This document shows, piece after piece, positions 1-8,351 of a DNA stretch of 64,000 nt (the first letter of the stretch is position 1; each line of letters opens with the position of its first letter). This DNA is from Desmonostoc muscorum FACHB-395 (GTDB lineage: Bacteria; Cyanobacteriota; Cyanobacteriia; Cyanobacteriales; Nostocaceae), in contig NZ_JACJSF010000010.1 of NCBI RefSeq assembly GCF_014698035.1, positions 1 through 64,000 on the forward strand. Reading direction: 5' to 3'. Both the position numbers and the translations under genes were made by a program. The notes under the pieces are model-generated. The model was not told the origin of the DNA. It was given only the letters and a program-made list of their open reading frames with translations, and ran no database searches.

Positions 1-2
1 TA

Positions 3-44
3 AAAGATTTAGTCGAAGAAACTTCCAAATATAATAAAGAATAG
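3..44 (+). CDS. C-terminal end of a gene that begins before the window (partial)
   Basis: One frame reads thirteen codons from the left edge to a TAG at 42-44 and ends in a charged, Asn/Lys/Glu-rich tail (KDLVEETSKYNKE). A perfect hairpin with a T-rich tail follows within two bases, as expected after a real stop codon. The other two frames stop at base 1 or at 32-34. Too little is visible to assign a family. Given the glycosyltransferase genes that follow it may belong to the same glycan region, but that is only a guess from position. Confidence 0.5.
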   Translation, partial: KDLVEETSKYNKE

Positions 45-45
45 T

Positions 46-86
46 GATTGGTTCGCGATAAAACATCGCGAACCAATCTTTATTTT
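46..86 (+). terminator. Rho-independent terminator
   Basis: A perfect 14-bp stem (46-59 pairing with 65-78) with a five-base loop is followed by TTTATTTT. It sits directly behind the partial gene. The TTG that would extend the next reading frame lies inside this hairpin, so it is an unlikely start codon. Confidence 0.8.
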
Positions 87-137
87 CCACATCCCGTGAA
101 AAGTCAGAATAATCCACAGATTTTCCGAATACTTGTT

Positions 138-1148
138 ATGAGTAGCAATCAGCCACGATTGAGCATCGGATTACCTGTATACAATGGCGAAAAATTTATC
201 AAAGAAGCCATAGATTCACTCTTGGCTCAAACTTTTGAAGATTTTGAGCTAATTATTTCAGATAATGCATCTACAGATAAAACTGAGGAAATCTGTAGAG
301 CTTATGCAAACAAAGACCAACGTATCTGTTACTACCGCAATGACAAGAATATCGGTTGCGCTCGTAACTTCAATCGCGTCTTTAAATTGTCTTCGGGTGA
401 ATACTTTAAATGGGCAGCTTATGATGATCTACATGCTCCAGATTTTATCAAGAAGTGTGTTGAGGTCCTTGACCAAGACCCTAGCATAATCTTGTGTCAT
501 TCCCAAACATATTTCATTGATGAACAGGGAAATTTCCTCCAAAACTACGATATCAAACTCAAGGCAGATGCCCTAAAACCACACGAGCGTTTTCATGAAT
601 TGCTGACCAAGCATTTATGTTATCAATGTTACGGTGTAATTCGTGCCAGTGCCCTGAGAATGATACCGCCTATGGGTGGTTACGGTAATGCAGATGGAAT
701 TCTCTTGTTAAGACTTGGTATTCTTGGCAGGTTTTATGAAATCCCTGAATACCTGTTTTTTGCCAGAAGCCATCCGCAACAATCAATGAGTATGTATTTC
801 CCTAATTATTTGTTGTTTGCTAACAACACTAAAAAAACCTCATTGAGTATGCTACCTGATTTCTATGCTTATGCAGTGTGGTTTGATTCAGAAAAGAAAG
901 GACAAATTTTATTGCCACATTGGAGAATAATCTGGGAGTATCTACTCTCTATATGGCGTAGTCCCCTGAGTTTTAATGAGCAGCTTTGTTGTTATAGAAG
1001 CCTACATCAGCAGTTAAAAGGGGCAGAATATCTTTTGCTGAAAGATTTACTAAGAGTGCTGCAAGTGCTTTGGAAAGGCCGGCAACCAGCAGCAATTGGA
1101 AAACATCAAGTCATACATGGAACAAATCAGTTCAGAAAAAGCTCGTAA
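138..1148 (+). CDS. Glycosyltransferase family 2 protein
   Basis: This predicted inverting GT-A glycosyltransferase would transfer a sugar from a nucleotide-sugar donor to a growing surface glycan on the cytoplasmic side of the membrane. Starting at the ATG at 138 it has 336 residues. The N-terminus carries the GT2 signature (SIGLPVYNGEKF), then SDNASTDKT near residue 41 and an Asp-Asp pair (AAYDD) near residues 96-97 for metal and nucleotide binding. The frame could extend upstream to a TTG at 48, but that lies inside a terminator hairpin, so 138 is preferred. No strong membrane helix is seen. The donor and acceptor cannot be told from sequence. The next gene starts 49 bases downstream. Confidence 0.85.
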   Translation: MSSNQPRLSIGLPVYNGEKFIKEAIDSLLAQTFEDFELIISDNASTDKTEEICRAYANKDQRICYYRNDKNIGCARNFNRVFKLSSGEYFKWAAYDDLHAPDFIKKCVEVLDQDPSIILCHSQTYFIDEQGNFLQNYDIKLKADALKPHERFHELLTKHLCYQCYGVIRASALRMIPPMGGYGNADGILLLRLGILGRFYEIPEYLFFARSHPQQSMSMYFPNYLLFANNTKKTSLSMLPDFYAYAVWFDSEKKGQILLPHWRIIWEYLLSIWRSPLSFNEQLCCYRSLHQQLKGAEYLLLKDLLRVLQVLWKGRQPAAIGKHQVIHGTNQFRKSS

Positions 1149-1197
1149 ATATAGCTTTTTCTCAGATCAAAAATTACCTATCTTTCACTACAAAATT

Positions 1198-1665
1198 ATG
1201 CTGAAACTATCTCATTTATCTCATGTTTTACTTGCTACTTTAGTGAGCCTTAGCTTTGCTAAAACAGTAAATGCAGAATCAACTGCAACACTTAGTGTTG
1301 TGGTAAATGGCATACAACACAAAAAAGGTGAGATTTGCTTTAGAGTTTACGCAACTGAAAAAGGATTTCCGATGAGTAATTCTAGTGGTTCTCAAAGTGG
1401 CTGCGCTAAGATTACTGGCAATTCTGTTAAAAAAGATTTCTCCGGTTTGAAGCCTGGAACTTATGCTGTCGCCGTTGTTGACGATCAAAATGGCGATCGC
1501 AAACTCAATAAAGACTTTTTTGGTATTCCCACAGAAGGTTTTGGAATTTCCAAAAACCCAACTGTGTCAATACAAACAGGTACACCAAAGTTTCGTGATG
1601 CCAGTTTTGTTGTAAATAAAAATACAACAGTCAACATTATCATGAAATATTCGCTGGATTCATAA
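1198..1665 (+). CDS. Secreted DUF2141 domain protein
   Basis: A 155-residue protein. The first 26 or so residues form a signal peptide (hydrophobic stretch LLATLVSLSFAKTVNA), and the mature part matches the DUF2141 family: a beta-rich domain with a G-x-C-x-R-V-Y segment, SGLKPGTYAVAVVDD and DQNGDRKLN, then FGIPTEGFG. Members are periplasmic or extracellular, with no established function. The frame is open to 1096, inside the upstream gene, but the ATG at 1198 places the signal peptide at the very start and is preferred. The two cysteines, one in GEICFR and one in SGCAKI, could form a disulfide. Confidence 0.8.
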   Translation: MLKLSHLSHVLLATLVSLSFAKTVNAESTATLSVVVNGIQHKKGEICFRVYATEKGFPMSNSSGSQSGCAKITGNSVKKDFSGLKPGTYAVAVVDDQNGDRKLNKDFFGIPTEGFGISKNPTVSIQTGTPKFRDASFVVNKNTTVNIIMKYSLDS

Positions 1666-1696
1666 AGGTCATAGAGGAGGGTTACAGGGTACACCC

Positions 1697-1822
1697 GGAT
1701 TTCTCACGCATAGTGTAGGCAGAGGGAGAAGAGGAGTGTGGGGGGTAAGACTTCTTCCCCATCCTCCCACACTTCCCACACCTCCCACACCCCTTGGATT
1801 TCTCACAAGTGAGAAATCCAAG
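1697..1822. repeat. Intergenic decamer repeats and palindrome
   Basis: The spacer between the DUF2141 gene and the next glycosyltransferase has no convincing gene. An 11-mer GGATTTCTCAC at 1697-1707 recurs inside a perfect 14-bp inverted repeat (1793-1806 and 1809-1822, two-base loop). Between them, 1761-1792 holds tandem CTCCCACAC(C/T) units. The same decamer family, in both orientations, closes the window at 63848-63987. This is dispersed Nostoc-type repeat DNA. Confidence 0.7.
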
Positions 1823-1932
1823 TACAGACTATTCCCTGTCACCTCTCCCCTAATTACCAATTATTCAGGATTACGGTTTAGATCACACCTACATATAAAC
1901 AAGCCGATATTCTACCGGAGACTAAAAATTTA

Positions 1933-3192
1933 ATGGAAGATTTGGCAATATTTCTGTCTAAGTCTTTGACGGGTTGGCTGGTTATTCAGGTGTGTTTAAC
2001 GCTTGTTTTTATATGGTATCTGCGCTCATCTAAAAAAAACTTATTACCAGATGATCAGTTACCCAAAACAGCAGTGATTCTTTGCTTACGCGGAGCCGAT
2101 CCGTTTTTGCCTAGATGTTTGCGATCGCTCCTGAACCAAAACTATCCACACTATGATTTAAAATTGATCGTTGATAGTCATGAAGACCCCGCTTGGAAAA
2201 TTGCCAGTGAAAGCATCACAGAGCAAGAAGCGACCAACGTTCAAATTAGCCCTTTGAGAATAGTACGCAACAATTGTAGTCTCAAATGTAGTTCCTTAGT
2301 CCAAGCTGTCCATGAGTTGGATGATTCCTACAAGGTGGTTGCCTTAGTAGATGCTGATACCATAGTCCATGTCAATTGGCTGCGAGAATTAGTCAGTCCT
2401 TTAGGTGATGCCAAAATAGGTGCGACAACAGGTAATCGCTGGTACGTCCCTACAGGTAGGTATTGGGGATCTTTAGTGCGGTACATCGGCAATGTATCCA
2501 CAGTTGTGCAAATGTTTATCTTTCAGATTCCTTGGGGTGGAAGTTTGGCTGTAAAAACAGAAGTACTTCGCCAAACAGAACTGCTAGATAAGTGGGGACA
2601 AGCTTTAGGCGAGGATTTTATGATGCACGACATCCTCAAAAAACATGGGTTTCAGGTAAAGTTTGTGCCTTCGCTGCTAATTGTCAATCGTGAAGAGACT
2701 GATTTATCCAACTTAATCGACTATCTTAAGCGCCTGATACTTTATTCTCGACTCTATCACCCACGTTGGCTAGCTTTAGTTAGTGAAGCTGTTTCTAGCA
2801 TTTTGTTTCCTACTGCACTGATCATCTTAGTTCTAGAGTCCTTCTTACAGGCAAAATGGGCAGCTGCGGCTCTCTTGTTAGGCTGCTATAGTGTCTATAC
2901 TGTCGGATTACTCTTGATAATGCTCGTGTTGGAATTAGAGATACAGCGAGTAGTTCTCTCTAATGACCAGGCGATCGCAAAATTATCGGGTGCTACAATC
3001 ATCAAAATGTTGATTGGAATTCCCCTAACACAGTGGGTTTATGGGCTAGCAATGCTATCATCCATTTGGATCTCAACAGTCACCTGGCGCGGTGTCTCCT
3101 ATCGGGTTCAAGGGCCTTGGAATGTCCGGCTAGTGGAATATCGCCCTTATCAATGGTTAGATCAGCCTATTGATGGCAAGGTTTCTCTTTGA
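1933..3192 (+). CDS. Membrane glycosyltransferase, GT2/GT21 ceramide-glucosyltransferase-like
   Basis: A 419-residue predicted membrane glycosyltransferase. An N-terminal helix (about residues 13-31) is followed by a GT-A domain with the D-x-D-like LVDADT (D140, D142), an acid pair LGEDF (E227, D228), and RLYHPRW (276-279), which matches the (Q/R)xxRW acceptor motif of processive or lipid-linked GT2/GT21 enzymes. Several hydrophobic helices after residue 285 anchor the C-terminus. This layout is that of ceramide-glucosyltransferase-like enzymes. Cyanobacterial relatives are assumed to act on lipid acceptors or surface polysaccharide, but the substrate is unknown. The ATG at 1933 is the first in frame after a stop. 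It is preceded by a repeat-filled spacer, so it probably has its own promoter. Confidence 0.82.
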   Translation: MEDLAIFLSKSLTGWLVIQVCLTLVFIWYLRSSKKNLLPDDQLPKTAVILCLRGADPFLPRCLRSLLNQNYPHYDLKLIVDSHEDPAWKIASESITEQEATNVQISPLRIVRNNCSLKCSSLVQAVHELDDSYKVVALVDADTIVHVNWLRELVSPLGDAKIGATTGNRWYVPTGRYWGSLVRYIGNVSTVVQMFIFQIPWGGSLAVKTEVLRQTELLDKWGQALGEDFMMHDILKKHGFQVKFVPSLLIVNREETDLSNLIDYLKRLILYSRLYHPRWLALVSEAVSSILFPTALIILVLESFLQAKWAAAALLLGCYSVYTVGLLLIMLVLELEIQRVVLSNDQAIAKLSGATIIKMLIGIPLTQWVYGLAMLSSIWISTVTWRGVSYRVQGPWNVRLVEYRPYQWLDQPIDGKVSL

Positions 3193-3735
3193 ATTAAATC
3201 GCTAAATATGAACTAGGGCATGAAAGTTATTACACTAAACATTCCCTAGTCTTCAAATTATATTATCTTATATTTAGTAGAACTATATTAGCTATAACCC
3301 TTGTTAGAATACACGCTTATTCTTGTTAATTATCAAAATGTATTTGCATAAATGACAAGGGTTTAGACAAATATATTAAGGGGAATTTGGACTTAGTATT
3401 TTGGATGTTTTGATAGTTTCAACCTAGGTTTATATATAGGTTGCAGTTGAGTCTAACATAGACCTAACCCCCAACCCCTTCCCTATAAGGGAAAGGGAGT
3501 AAGCCTCAAAACCTGAGAGGTTTGGAGAAAGGTCAGAGTCTATTGCACACAAACGAGAAGCACTATAAACATCCATTTCACAATCGACAACTTCGGCTAT
3601 TTGAAAATGCGTAAATCCTTAGTCTAATCGTATTAGTGGGAATTTCTGAGCTAGAAAATCAGAATGTTCATGAAACATAAGCTGCGTAAATCCTAAATTG
3701 AAAACCAGCATTTTCGTGAAAGATTCCCCTTTATT
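3193..3735. other. 543-bp intergenic spacer
   Basis: No gene is supported here. The spacer is AT-rich and contains, at 3461-3540, a dispersed cyanobacterial repeat. Its core is a hairpin with arms 3475-3484 and 3488-3497 around an ATA loop, one mismatch. Outside the core, the 3462 side (GACCTAACCCCCAACCCC) faces a GGTCAGAGTC segment near 3531-3540. A related hairpin lies at 61705-61729. No clear promoter for the following glycosyltransferase could be picked out. Confidence 0.6.
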
Positions 3736-5013
3736 ATGACTAAGCAAAAACTTCGCATTGCACTATTTACAGGATTGTACGCTCCTTTCTTGACTGGTGT
3801 TTCTGTCGCTGTTCACCAACGAGTTCGTTGGTTGCTAGAGCAAGGACATGAGGTTTTTTTAGTTCATCCGCAAATTAGCGATCGCTACCCCAAAAATGTT
3901 GGCGATCGCCCCATGCCAGGTTTAGAGGAAATTCAGTCTTTTCCAAATTTCTCTGCTTACGCATTTCCCACAGAACCTCTTTTATTCTATAAGTCTCTTC
4001 CTCAACCGCTAAATTATCGGCATTGGAGTGATACCAAGTTGCTGGAGAAATTTAAGCCTGATATTATCTTGGTTGAAGAAGCCGCGCAAATGAGAGGTTT
4101 ATACTCATTTTTCTTGCAAGGTTATGGTCGTCCAATTGGTGTTGAATACGCAAAACGAACAGGCACACCAATAATTTCACTTTTCCATACTGATATCGTT
4201 GCGTATATCAAATATTATTTTGGAGATAAATTCTTTAACTTTGTTCGTCCGATTGTTCCCGTTTTAGTCAAGCAATTTAGTGAGTCTTATGACTTCAATT
4301 ACTTTTCTTCTAAAGAACAACTCACTAAATACGAAGAATTGAAATGCCAACGCGCTGAATATGTCCCTTATCAAGGCATCGATTGCGAGAAATTTCATCC
4401 GCGCAATATTTGTTACAATCCCATTCCTAACGATAACCGACCAACTCTTTTGTTTGTCGGACGCATCACCCCGGAAAAGAATGTCAACCAACTACTTGAT
4501 ATCTTTCCAGTCATAGCTGCCAAAATTCCTGATGTTCATCTGGTGATTGTTGGTAGTGGCCCGATGGATGAAGAGATTCGTCAGCGTGCCGAAAAATTTG
4601 GATCGGGTATTACTATATGGGGCGAGTCACACGGTACAGAACTTTTAGGCTGGTTTGCGAGAGCCGATATTTTTGTCAACCCCTCCGTCACTGAAAACTT
4701 CTGCACTACAAATAACGAAGCCCTAGCATCTGGAACCCCTTTAGTTGCCGTTTTTGCACCCTCAACTTCAGAACAGGTCTTTCCTGGTCGTAATGGCTTT
4801 CTTGCCCAACCCAACAACCCCACAGACTTTGCTCAAAAGGTGATTACGATTCTAGAAAATCCCGATTTGAAGGCAGATATGACTCGGCACGCTCGCCCTT
4901 CCATACTTGAATTTGATTGGTCGGCATGTATGCAAAAACTTGAAGACAAACTTTACCAAATCGTCGAAGGATCTCAGAAGGTGAAGGTAGGTACTGGGAT
5001 TATAAGACGTTAA
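3736..5013 (+). CDS. Glycosyltransferase family 4 (GT-B) protein
   Basis: A 425-residue retaining GT-B glycosyltransferase. The N-terminal Rossmann domain starts IALFTGLYAPFLTGVSVAV, the usual glycine-rich acceptor-side loop of GT4 enzymes. The C-terminal domain has PTLLFVGRITPEKN (start of the donor domain), VIVGSGPMDEEI, and the nucleotide-sugar segment TENFCTTNNEALASGTPLVA with its conserved Glu. No signal or membrane helix is visible, so it is cytosolic or peripheral. It resembles GT4 enzymes that act on lipids (SqdX-like) or on polysaccharide precursors; the sequence does not decide between them. It stands alone between two repeat-rich spacers. Confidence 0.85.
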   Translation: MTKQKLRIALFTGLYAPFLTGVSVAVHQRVRWLLEQGHEVFLVHPQISDRYPKNVGDRPMPGLEEIQSFPNFSAYAFPTEPLLFYKSLPQPLNYRHWSDTKLLEKFKPDIILVEEAAQMRGLYSFFLQGYGRPIGVEYAKRTGTPIISLFHTDIVAYIKYYFGDKFFNFVRPIVPVLVKQFSESYDFNYFSSKEQLTKYEELKCQRAEYVPYQGIDCEKFHPRNICYNPIPNDNRPTLLFVGRITPEKNVNQLLDIFPVIAAKIPDVHLVIVGSGPMDEEIRQRAEKFGSGITIWGESHGTELLGWFARADIFVNPSVTENFCTTNNEALASGTPLVAVFAPSTSEQVFPGRNGFLAQPNNPTDFAQKVITILENPDLKADMTRHARPSILEFDWSACMQKLEDKLYQIVEGSQKVKVGTGIIRR

Positions 5014-5724
5014 ATAAATGAGTAATGAGTAATGAGTAATGAGTAATACCCATTACTTATTACTCATTACTTCAAAATTAAAGACAGTTGGAGTCGGGGA
5101 TTTAAACCCCAACTCAACTGATACTACGTCGTGTAATGGTTGGGGTCTTAAACCCTTGAATTTACGATAACTATTACAAACACGATCGCTAGTATATACA
5201 TGACTAGCGATCGCTAATTGTTGCGTGCGTTTGATCTCCTAGCCCTTTCAAGGTGGATAATATTGATCAACAAATCCCTTTTTAACCTCTTACCTCTGTG
5301 TTCTCTGCGCCTCTGCGGTTTAAAAGTAATTTTTTTAACTGGAAGTGCCTAACCACTCCAGACGCATAAAACACAGAGAAAAAAAAGGCTTTTCTAAATC
5401 GCCAAAATCTTAACGAAACCTCGTCTACCCTGAAAACCGTAGTTTTGTAGGTTAGGTGCAGCAATAGCGCAACCCAACATAAATAAGGTGGTAATGTTGG
5501 GTTTCGTTTCACTCCACCCAACCTACATCAATATATCTTTTAAAAAACTCTAGGTTTCAACATAGATGAGGTTTAAAAGCCATCACTTTACATAACACTC
5601 TTTTATTACTCTCGTCAGATTAAATTTGAAACCCTATTTTGGCGTTAGTCCGCGCAGGTGGACGAGAGTTTGTGTAGCCAATCGCTTGGATTATTCTCTC
5701 TACAGAGTCATAGAAGAGTGATAA
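5014..5724. other. 711-bp repeat-rich spacer without a gene
   Basis: Convergent spacer between the GT4 gene (+) and hisA (-). It holds tandem TAATGAG heptamers and an inverted copy (5018-5073), a small hairpin (GGGGATTTAAACCCC, about 5096-5110), and a pair of facing copies of the common CTCTGTGTT/CTCTGCG repeat (about 5291-5320 and 5357-5383). A MITE-like element sits at 5446-5527, and a GCGTTAGTCCGCGCAGG repeat near 5642. Short open frames across it look like chance. Confidence 0.7.
5446..5527. repeat. MITE-like element with terminal inverted repeats
   Basis: About 82 bp bounded by TGTAGGTTAGGTG and its near-perfect reverse complement (CACCCAACCTACA). Inner segments also pair: CGCAACCCAACAT with ATGTTGGGTTTCG. 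This matches the palindromic TGTAGGTTGGGT repeats scattered in many cyanobacterial genomes. It encodes nothing and would be mobilised, if at all, by a transposase elsewhere. Confidence 0.65.
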
Positions 5725-6498
5725 TCAAGCAAAACTAGAAAAACCTAGATTGGGTGGAATATCCTGAATCCGCCCAGGGCCGATCGCTCGCAATGCTTCT
5801 TTGAGTAAAATATCCCCAGTATACAAAGCACGTCCGACGATTACGCCAGTCACGCCTTGAGGTTCTAACGCCAACAAACTCAACAAATCGGTAACAGAAC
5901 TTACACCGCCAGAGGCAATTATCGGGATGGAAATTACCGCCGCAAGTTCTCGCAAAGCTTCTAAATTTGGGCCGATGAGAGTACCATCTCGGTGAATATC
6001 TGTGTAAATGATGGCGGCTGCACCCAATTCTTGCATTTGTACAGCCAGTTGGGTTGCTAAAACTTCTGAGGTTTCTAACCAACCGCGAGTTGCGACTTGA
6101 CCATTACGGGCATCAATGCCAATAATAATCTGTCCAGGAAATTCTGCACACAGTTCTTGCACTAGCTGGGGTTGTTCTACGGCGATGGTTCCGAGAATTG
6201 CCCACTGTACGCCTAGATTGAATAATTGTTGGACGCTGGTGCGATCGCGCAATCCTCCACCAATTTCAATAGGCACTGACACCGCGTGAGCGATCGCTTC
6301 AATTGCCCCCAGGTTTACTACTTTACCTGCTTTGGCACCATCTAAATCAACTATATGCAGTCTATTAGCACCCTGATCGACCCATTGTTTGGCAACATCA
6401 ACGGGATTTTCGCTAAACACTTGCGAGCGATCGTAGTCTCCCTGATACAGTCGCACACATCGACCTTCTAGTAAATCAATCGCTGGAATTACATCCAT
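5725..6498 (-). CDS. hisA: HisA, ProFAR isomerase of histidine biosynthesis
   Basis: 1-(5-phosphoribosyl)-5-[(5-phosphoribosylamino)methylideneamino]imidazole-4-carboxamide isomerase, the fourth step of histidine synthesis (an Amadori rearrangement), cytosolic. It has 257 residues, normal for the family. The TIM barrel shows the catalytic Asp8 in [15 protein letters not shown], phosphate-binding GGGLR (80-84), GIDARNG with Asp129, YTDIHRDGT with the second catalytic Asp at 167 or 171, and the final phosphate motif IIASGGVSS. The start ATG at 6496-6498 gives the conserved M-D-V-I-P-A-I-D. The DUF3593 gene lies upstream on the same strand, 35 bases away, so the two may be co-transcribed. Confidence 0.97.
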   Translation of the reverse strand: MDVIPAIDLLEGRCVRLYQGDYDRSQVFSENPVDVAKQWVDQGANRLHIVDLDGAKAGKVVNLGAIEAIAHAVSVPIEIGGGLRDRTSVQQLFNLGVQWAILGTIAVEQPQLVQELCAEFPGQIIIGIDARNGQVATRGWLETSEVLATQLAVQMQELGAAAIIYTDIHRDGTLIGPNLEALRELAAVISIPIIASGGVSSVTDLLSLLALEPQGVTGVIVGRALYTGDILLKEALRAIGPGRIQDIPPNLGFSSFA

Positions 6499-6533
6499 TT
6501 ACTTCTCCCTCATAACTTAATGCAATTAAAACC

Positions 6534-6845
6534 CTAGCTATCGCTGAGGTTTCTATTTTTGATTTGTAATTGCCTTACAGCTTGTCCAAAACCTAGCACA
6601 AGCAAGATGTTAGAAAGAGTCAAAAATAATTCTGCACCACCATGCAACCAATCTACATTGGCCAAAGACTCGCCATAATGCAATTGGGCGTAAATTCCGG
6701 CTGGGATGGTGATAGCCACAAAAACGAGAGTACCGTAAAATCCATACAGCGCTAAACGCGGCATTTGCGGACTCCGCCTGATAAACCACAAGAAACCCAA
6801 ATAGGGAAACAGTGAAAGTGCAAACAGGGTTTCTTTAGAAATCAT
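6534..6845 (-). CDS. DUF3593 membrane protein
   Basis: A 103-residue protein with three hydrophobic segments (about 8-22, 33-50 and 69-87) and the conserved LFPYLGFLWFI and LHGGAELFLTLSNI stretches of DUF3593. The family occurs in cyanobacteria and plastids and has no proven function. A GGAGGG ribosome-binding site sits a few bases before the ATG. In many cyanobacteria, to my knowledge, a DUF2499 gene lies directly upstream. Here that partner (8589-8924) is separated from it by about 1.7 kb containing an IscB element, so co-transcription may be disturbed. Confidence 0.85.
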   Translation of the reverse strand: MISKETLFALSLFPYLGFLWFIRRSPQMPRLALYGFYGTLVFVAITIPAGIYAQLHYGESLANVDWLHGGAELFLTLSNILLVLGFGQAVRQLQIKNRNLSDS

Positions 6846-6849
6846 CTAA

Positions 6850-6982
6850 CCCTCCAGGAGACTCCCATCAAAACTGGTACTCCAGTTTGATGGCGAGAGG
6901 AATGGAGGGTTAATTGTGAAACGTTCCTTGAATGCATTTGTGCGTCAGCACAAACAATGAGAGGAACAGTTGAGCAATTAAC
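6850..6982 (-). repeat. Nested hairpins downstream of iscB (candidate right end)
   Basis: Three structures lie between the iscB stop and the DUF3593 start. One is a hairpin with AACCCTCC/GGAGGGTT outer arms (about 6849-6912) enclosing CATCAAAACTGG/CCAGTTTGATG. The second is an imperfect stem (6909-6927 with 6963-6982). The third, nested inside it, is a perfect 7-bp hairpin TTTGTGC-GTCA-GCACAAA (6937-6954). Subterminal hairpins of this kind are the recognition sites of IS200/IS605 ends. They could equally act as a terminator for iscB. Confidence 0.5.
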
Positions 6983-6989
6983 AAGCCTC

Positions 6990-8351
6990 TTAACTTGCAT
7001 ACGAATAACCATCCTTTTTGTGAACAGTTTTACAATATTTGTAAGATATACCTTGGACTAATCCCTGCTTAGTTGAAAGATTAAAACTACCACTACTCCT
7101 GACTGCGACTCTTCCAACATATTGACCCACCTTTTTACCAGTGGTGACAACTGCTTTGACGATATCCCCAGTCTGAAAACCTTTAACAAATTTGAACCTG
7201 GGAACATAGCGCGAAGGAAAACCGTGTTTATCAGTACGACATGACTGTCTAGAACCATGTCCATTAGCTGTAATTAACAATGGCTTAACACCTCTAATAT
7301 TTAAAATCGGAGTAGAAACACCCACAGCCGCAGCATCCAACCAGTGTGATTTCTCTAAATTTTGTTGGCTACGATTGAATTTAGTTAAACCACCGGAGCC
7401 TGTTTCTACTGGTAATCCAGTTGTCTTTAATGTATTCAATAATGCGAATCTAGTGGTATTAACTGCTGCTGCATCAGCCAATGGTCTTTTTGCTTGTTTC
7501 AAGATTTTCTCTAATCTAGAAGGGTCAGTTTTAAGAAACTCTTTAATATCCTTAGTCCCTTTTTTTGTGTTGCATTTTTCGCAACTCAAGCTGAGATTTG
7601 TAATTGAATTAGAACCTCCTTTTGCTCTTGGGTAGATGTGTTCTATCTGTAATGGCACGTCTTTAACTCCACAATAAGCGCATTGTCTACCCCATTTTTC
7701 AAGTAAATATTCTCTCGTTTCGTAACCAGCAAGCGTACCTTGTTGATACAATGAGCCTTGAATGTCTGGGTTACGCATCAATTGCATATCAAAGCGTACT
7801 AATTCCTGGCTAATGGCTGTGATCGGAGCAAAGCGTCGCAACTTCTCAATCCAAGTTTTGATATTTTTAACACGACTTTGCAAACTTGGTGCTAACCATC
7901 CTGGTGGACGAGTTCTATTCAAGAATCTTGGTTTGCGATATCTAGTTTTTCTGGCGCGTCTGCTACGCCTTAATTGCCTCCTTGAGGCAAGAGCATCCCT
8001 AATTGTAAAGCCCCTATGCTTTAATTCAGCCGCAAATACAACCTCTCCAGTTGAGTCGTTAACTAGTGCGATTCCAGTTACTTTTGCACCAGGATCAATT
8101 TTTAATCTTAATGGTGATATCGGTGAAGCAGTTCGAGTCTTCTCTGCGAGACGCTCCGCGAAGGCGGTTCCCGTCGAGTCGAAACTGCTGAACCCGATGG
8201 GAGAATCTGGGAACGATTCGACAAGAATTAAAGTGAACGGAAATTGTCTATAAATTGCTGCTTTTTTGTTTCTTAGTAATTGCCTCGCTTGCGCTGGATG
8301 AATTGGATTTAGTGGTGCTTTTTCGGAATCAATTACAAATACTTTGGACAT
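6990..8351 (-). CDS. iscB: IscB, RNA-guided RuvC/HNH endonuclease (TnpB/Cas9 relative)
   Basis: A 453-residue protein with the full IscB architecture. The N-terminal PLMP-type segment (VFVIDSEKAPLNPIHPAQAR; here PLNP) is followed by RuvC-I LKIDPGAKVTGIAL (D86), the Arg-rich bridge helix (about 118-145, RRQLRRSRRARKTRYRK) and RuvC-II (SQELVRFD, E183). The HNH domain has CAYC (224-227), EHIYPRAKGG (H238), N252 and CEKC (257-260), and RuvC-III is SHWLDAA (H336, D339). All catalytic residues are present, so both nuclease sites look active. Known IscB enzymes are omega-RNA-guided DNA endonucleases carried by IS200/IS605-type elements. A strong AAGGAGGGG site lies 5 bases before the ATG. Residues about 50-78 form an extra, repeat-derived insertion before RuvC-I. 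No transposase gene is adjacent. Confidence 0.93.
   Translation of the reverse strand: MSKVFVIDSEKAPLNPIHPAQARQLLRNKKAAIYRQFPFTLILVESFPDSPIGFSSFDSTGTAFAERLAEKTRTASPISPLRLKIDPGAKVTGIALVNDSTGEVVFAAELKHRGFTIRDALASRRQLRRSRRARKTRYRKPRFLNRTRPPGWLAPSLQSRVKNIKTWIEKLRRFAPITAISQELVRFDMQLMRNPDIQGSLYQQGTLAGYETREYLLEKWGRQCAYCGVKDVPLQIEHIYPRAKGGSNSITNLSLSCEKCNTKKGTKDIKEFLKTDPSRLEKILKQAKRPLADAAAVNTTRFALLNTLKTTGLPVETGSGGLTKFNRSQQNLEKSHWLDAAAVGVSTPILNIRGVKPLLITANGHGSRQSCRTDKHGFPSRYVPRFKFVKGFQTGDIVKAVVTTGKKVGQYVGRVAVRSSGSFNLSTKQGLVQGISYKYCKTVHKKDGYSYAS
8128..8188. repeat. Palindromic repeat inside the iscB coding sequence
   Basis: A 61-bp imperfect inverted repeat: outer arms GCAGTTCGAGTC and GAGTCGAAACTGC enclose the core TCTGCGAGACGCTCCGCGA flanked by CTTC and GAAG. 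The core belongs to the GAGACGCT(C/G)CGCGAA repeat family common in Nostoc; a relative lies at 43181-43206. It is read in frame and encodes roughly residues 55-75 of IscB (SSFDSTGTAFAERLAEKTRT and the next Ala), between the PLMP segment and RuvC-I. Confidence 0.65.

Noticed and set aside
1736..1933. 65-codon frame over the decamer repeats
   Set aside because: Its sequence is the translation of the repeat (Pro/Thr/Leu-rich) and no homologous protein is expected.
7762..8253. 163-codon frame on the plus strand inside iscB
   Set aside because: Mirror frame of a strongly supported gene; no family features and no ribosome-binding site.
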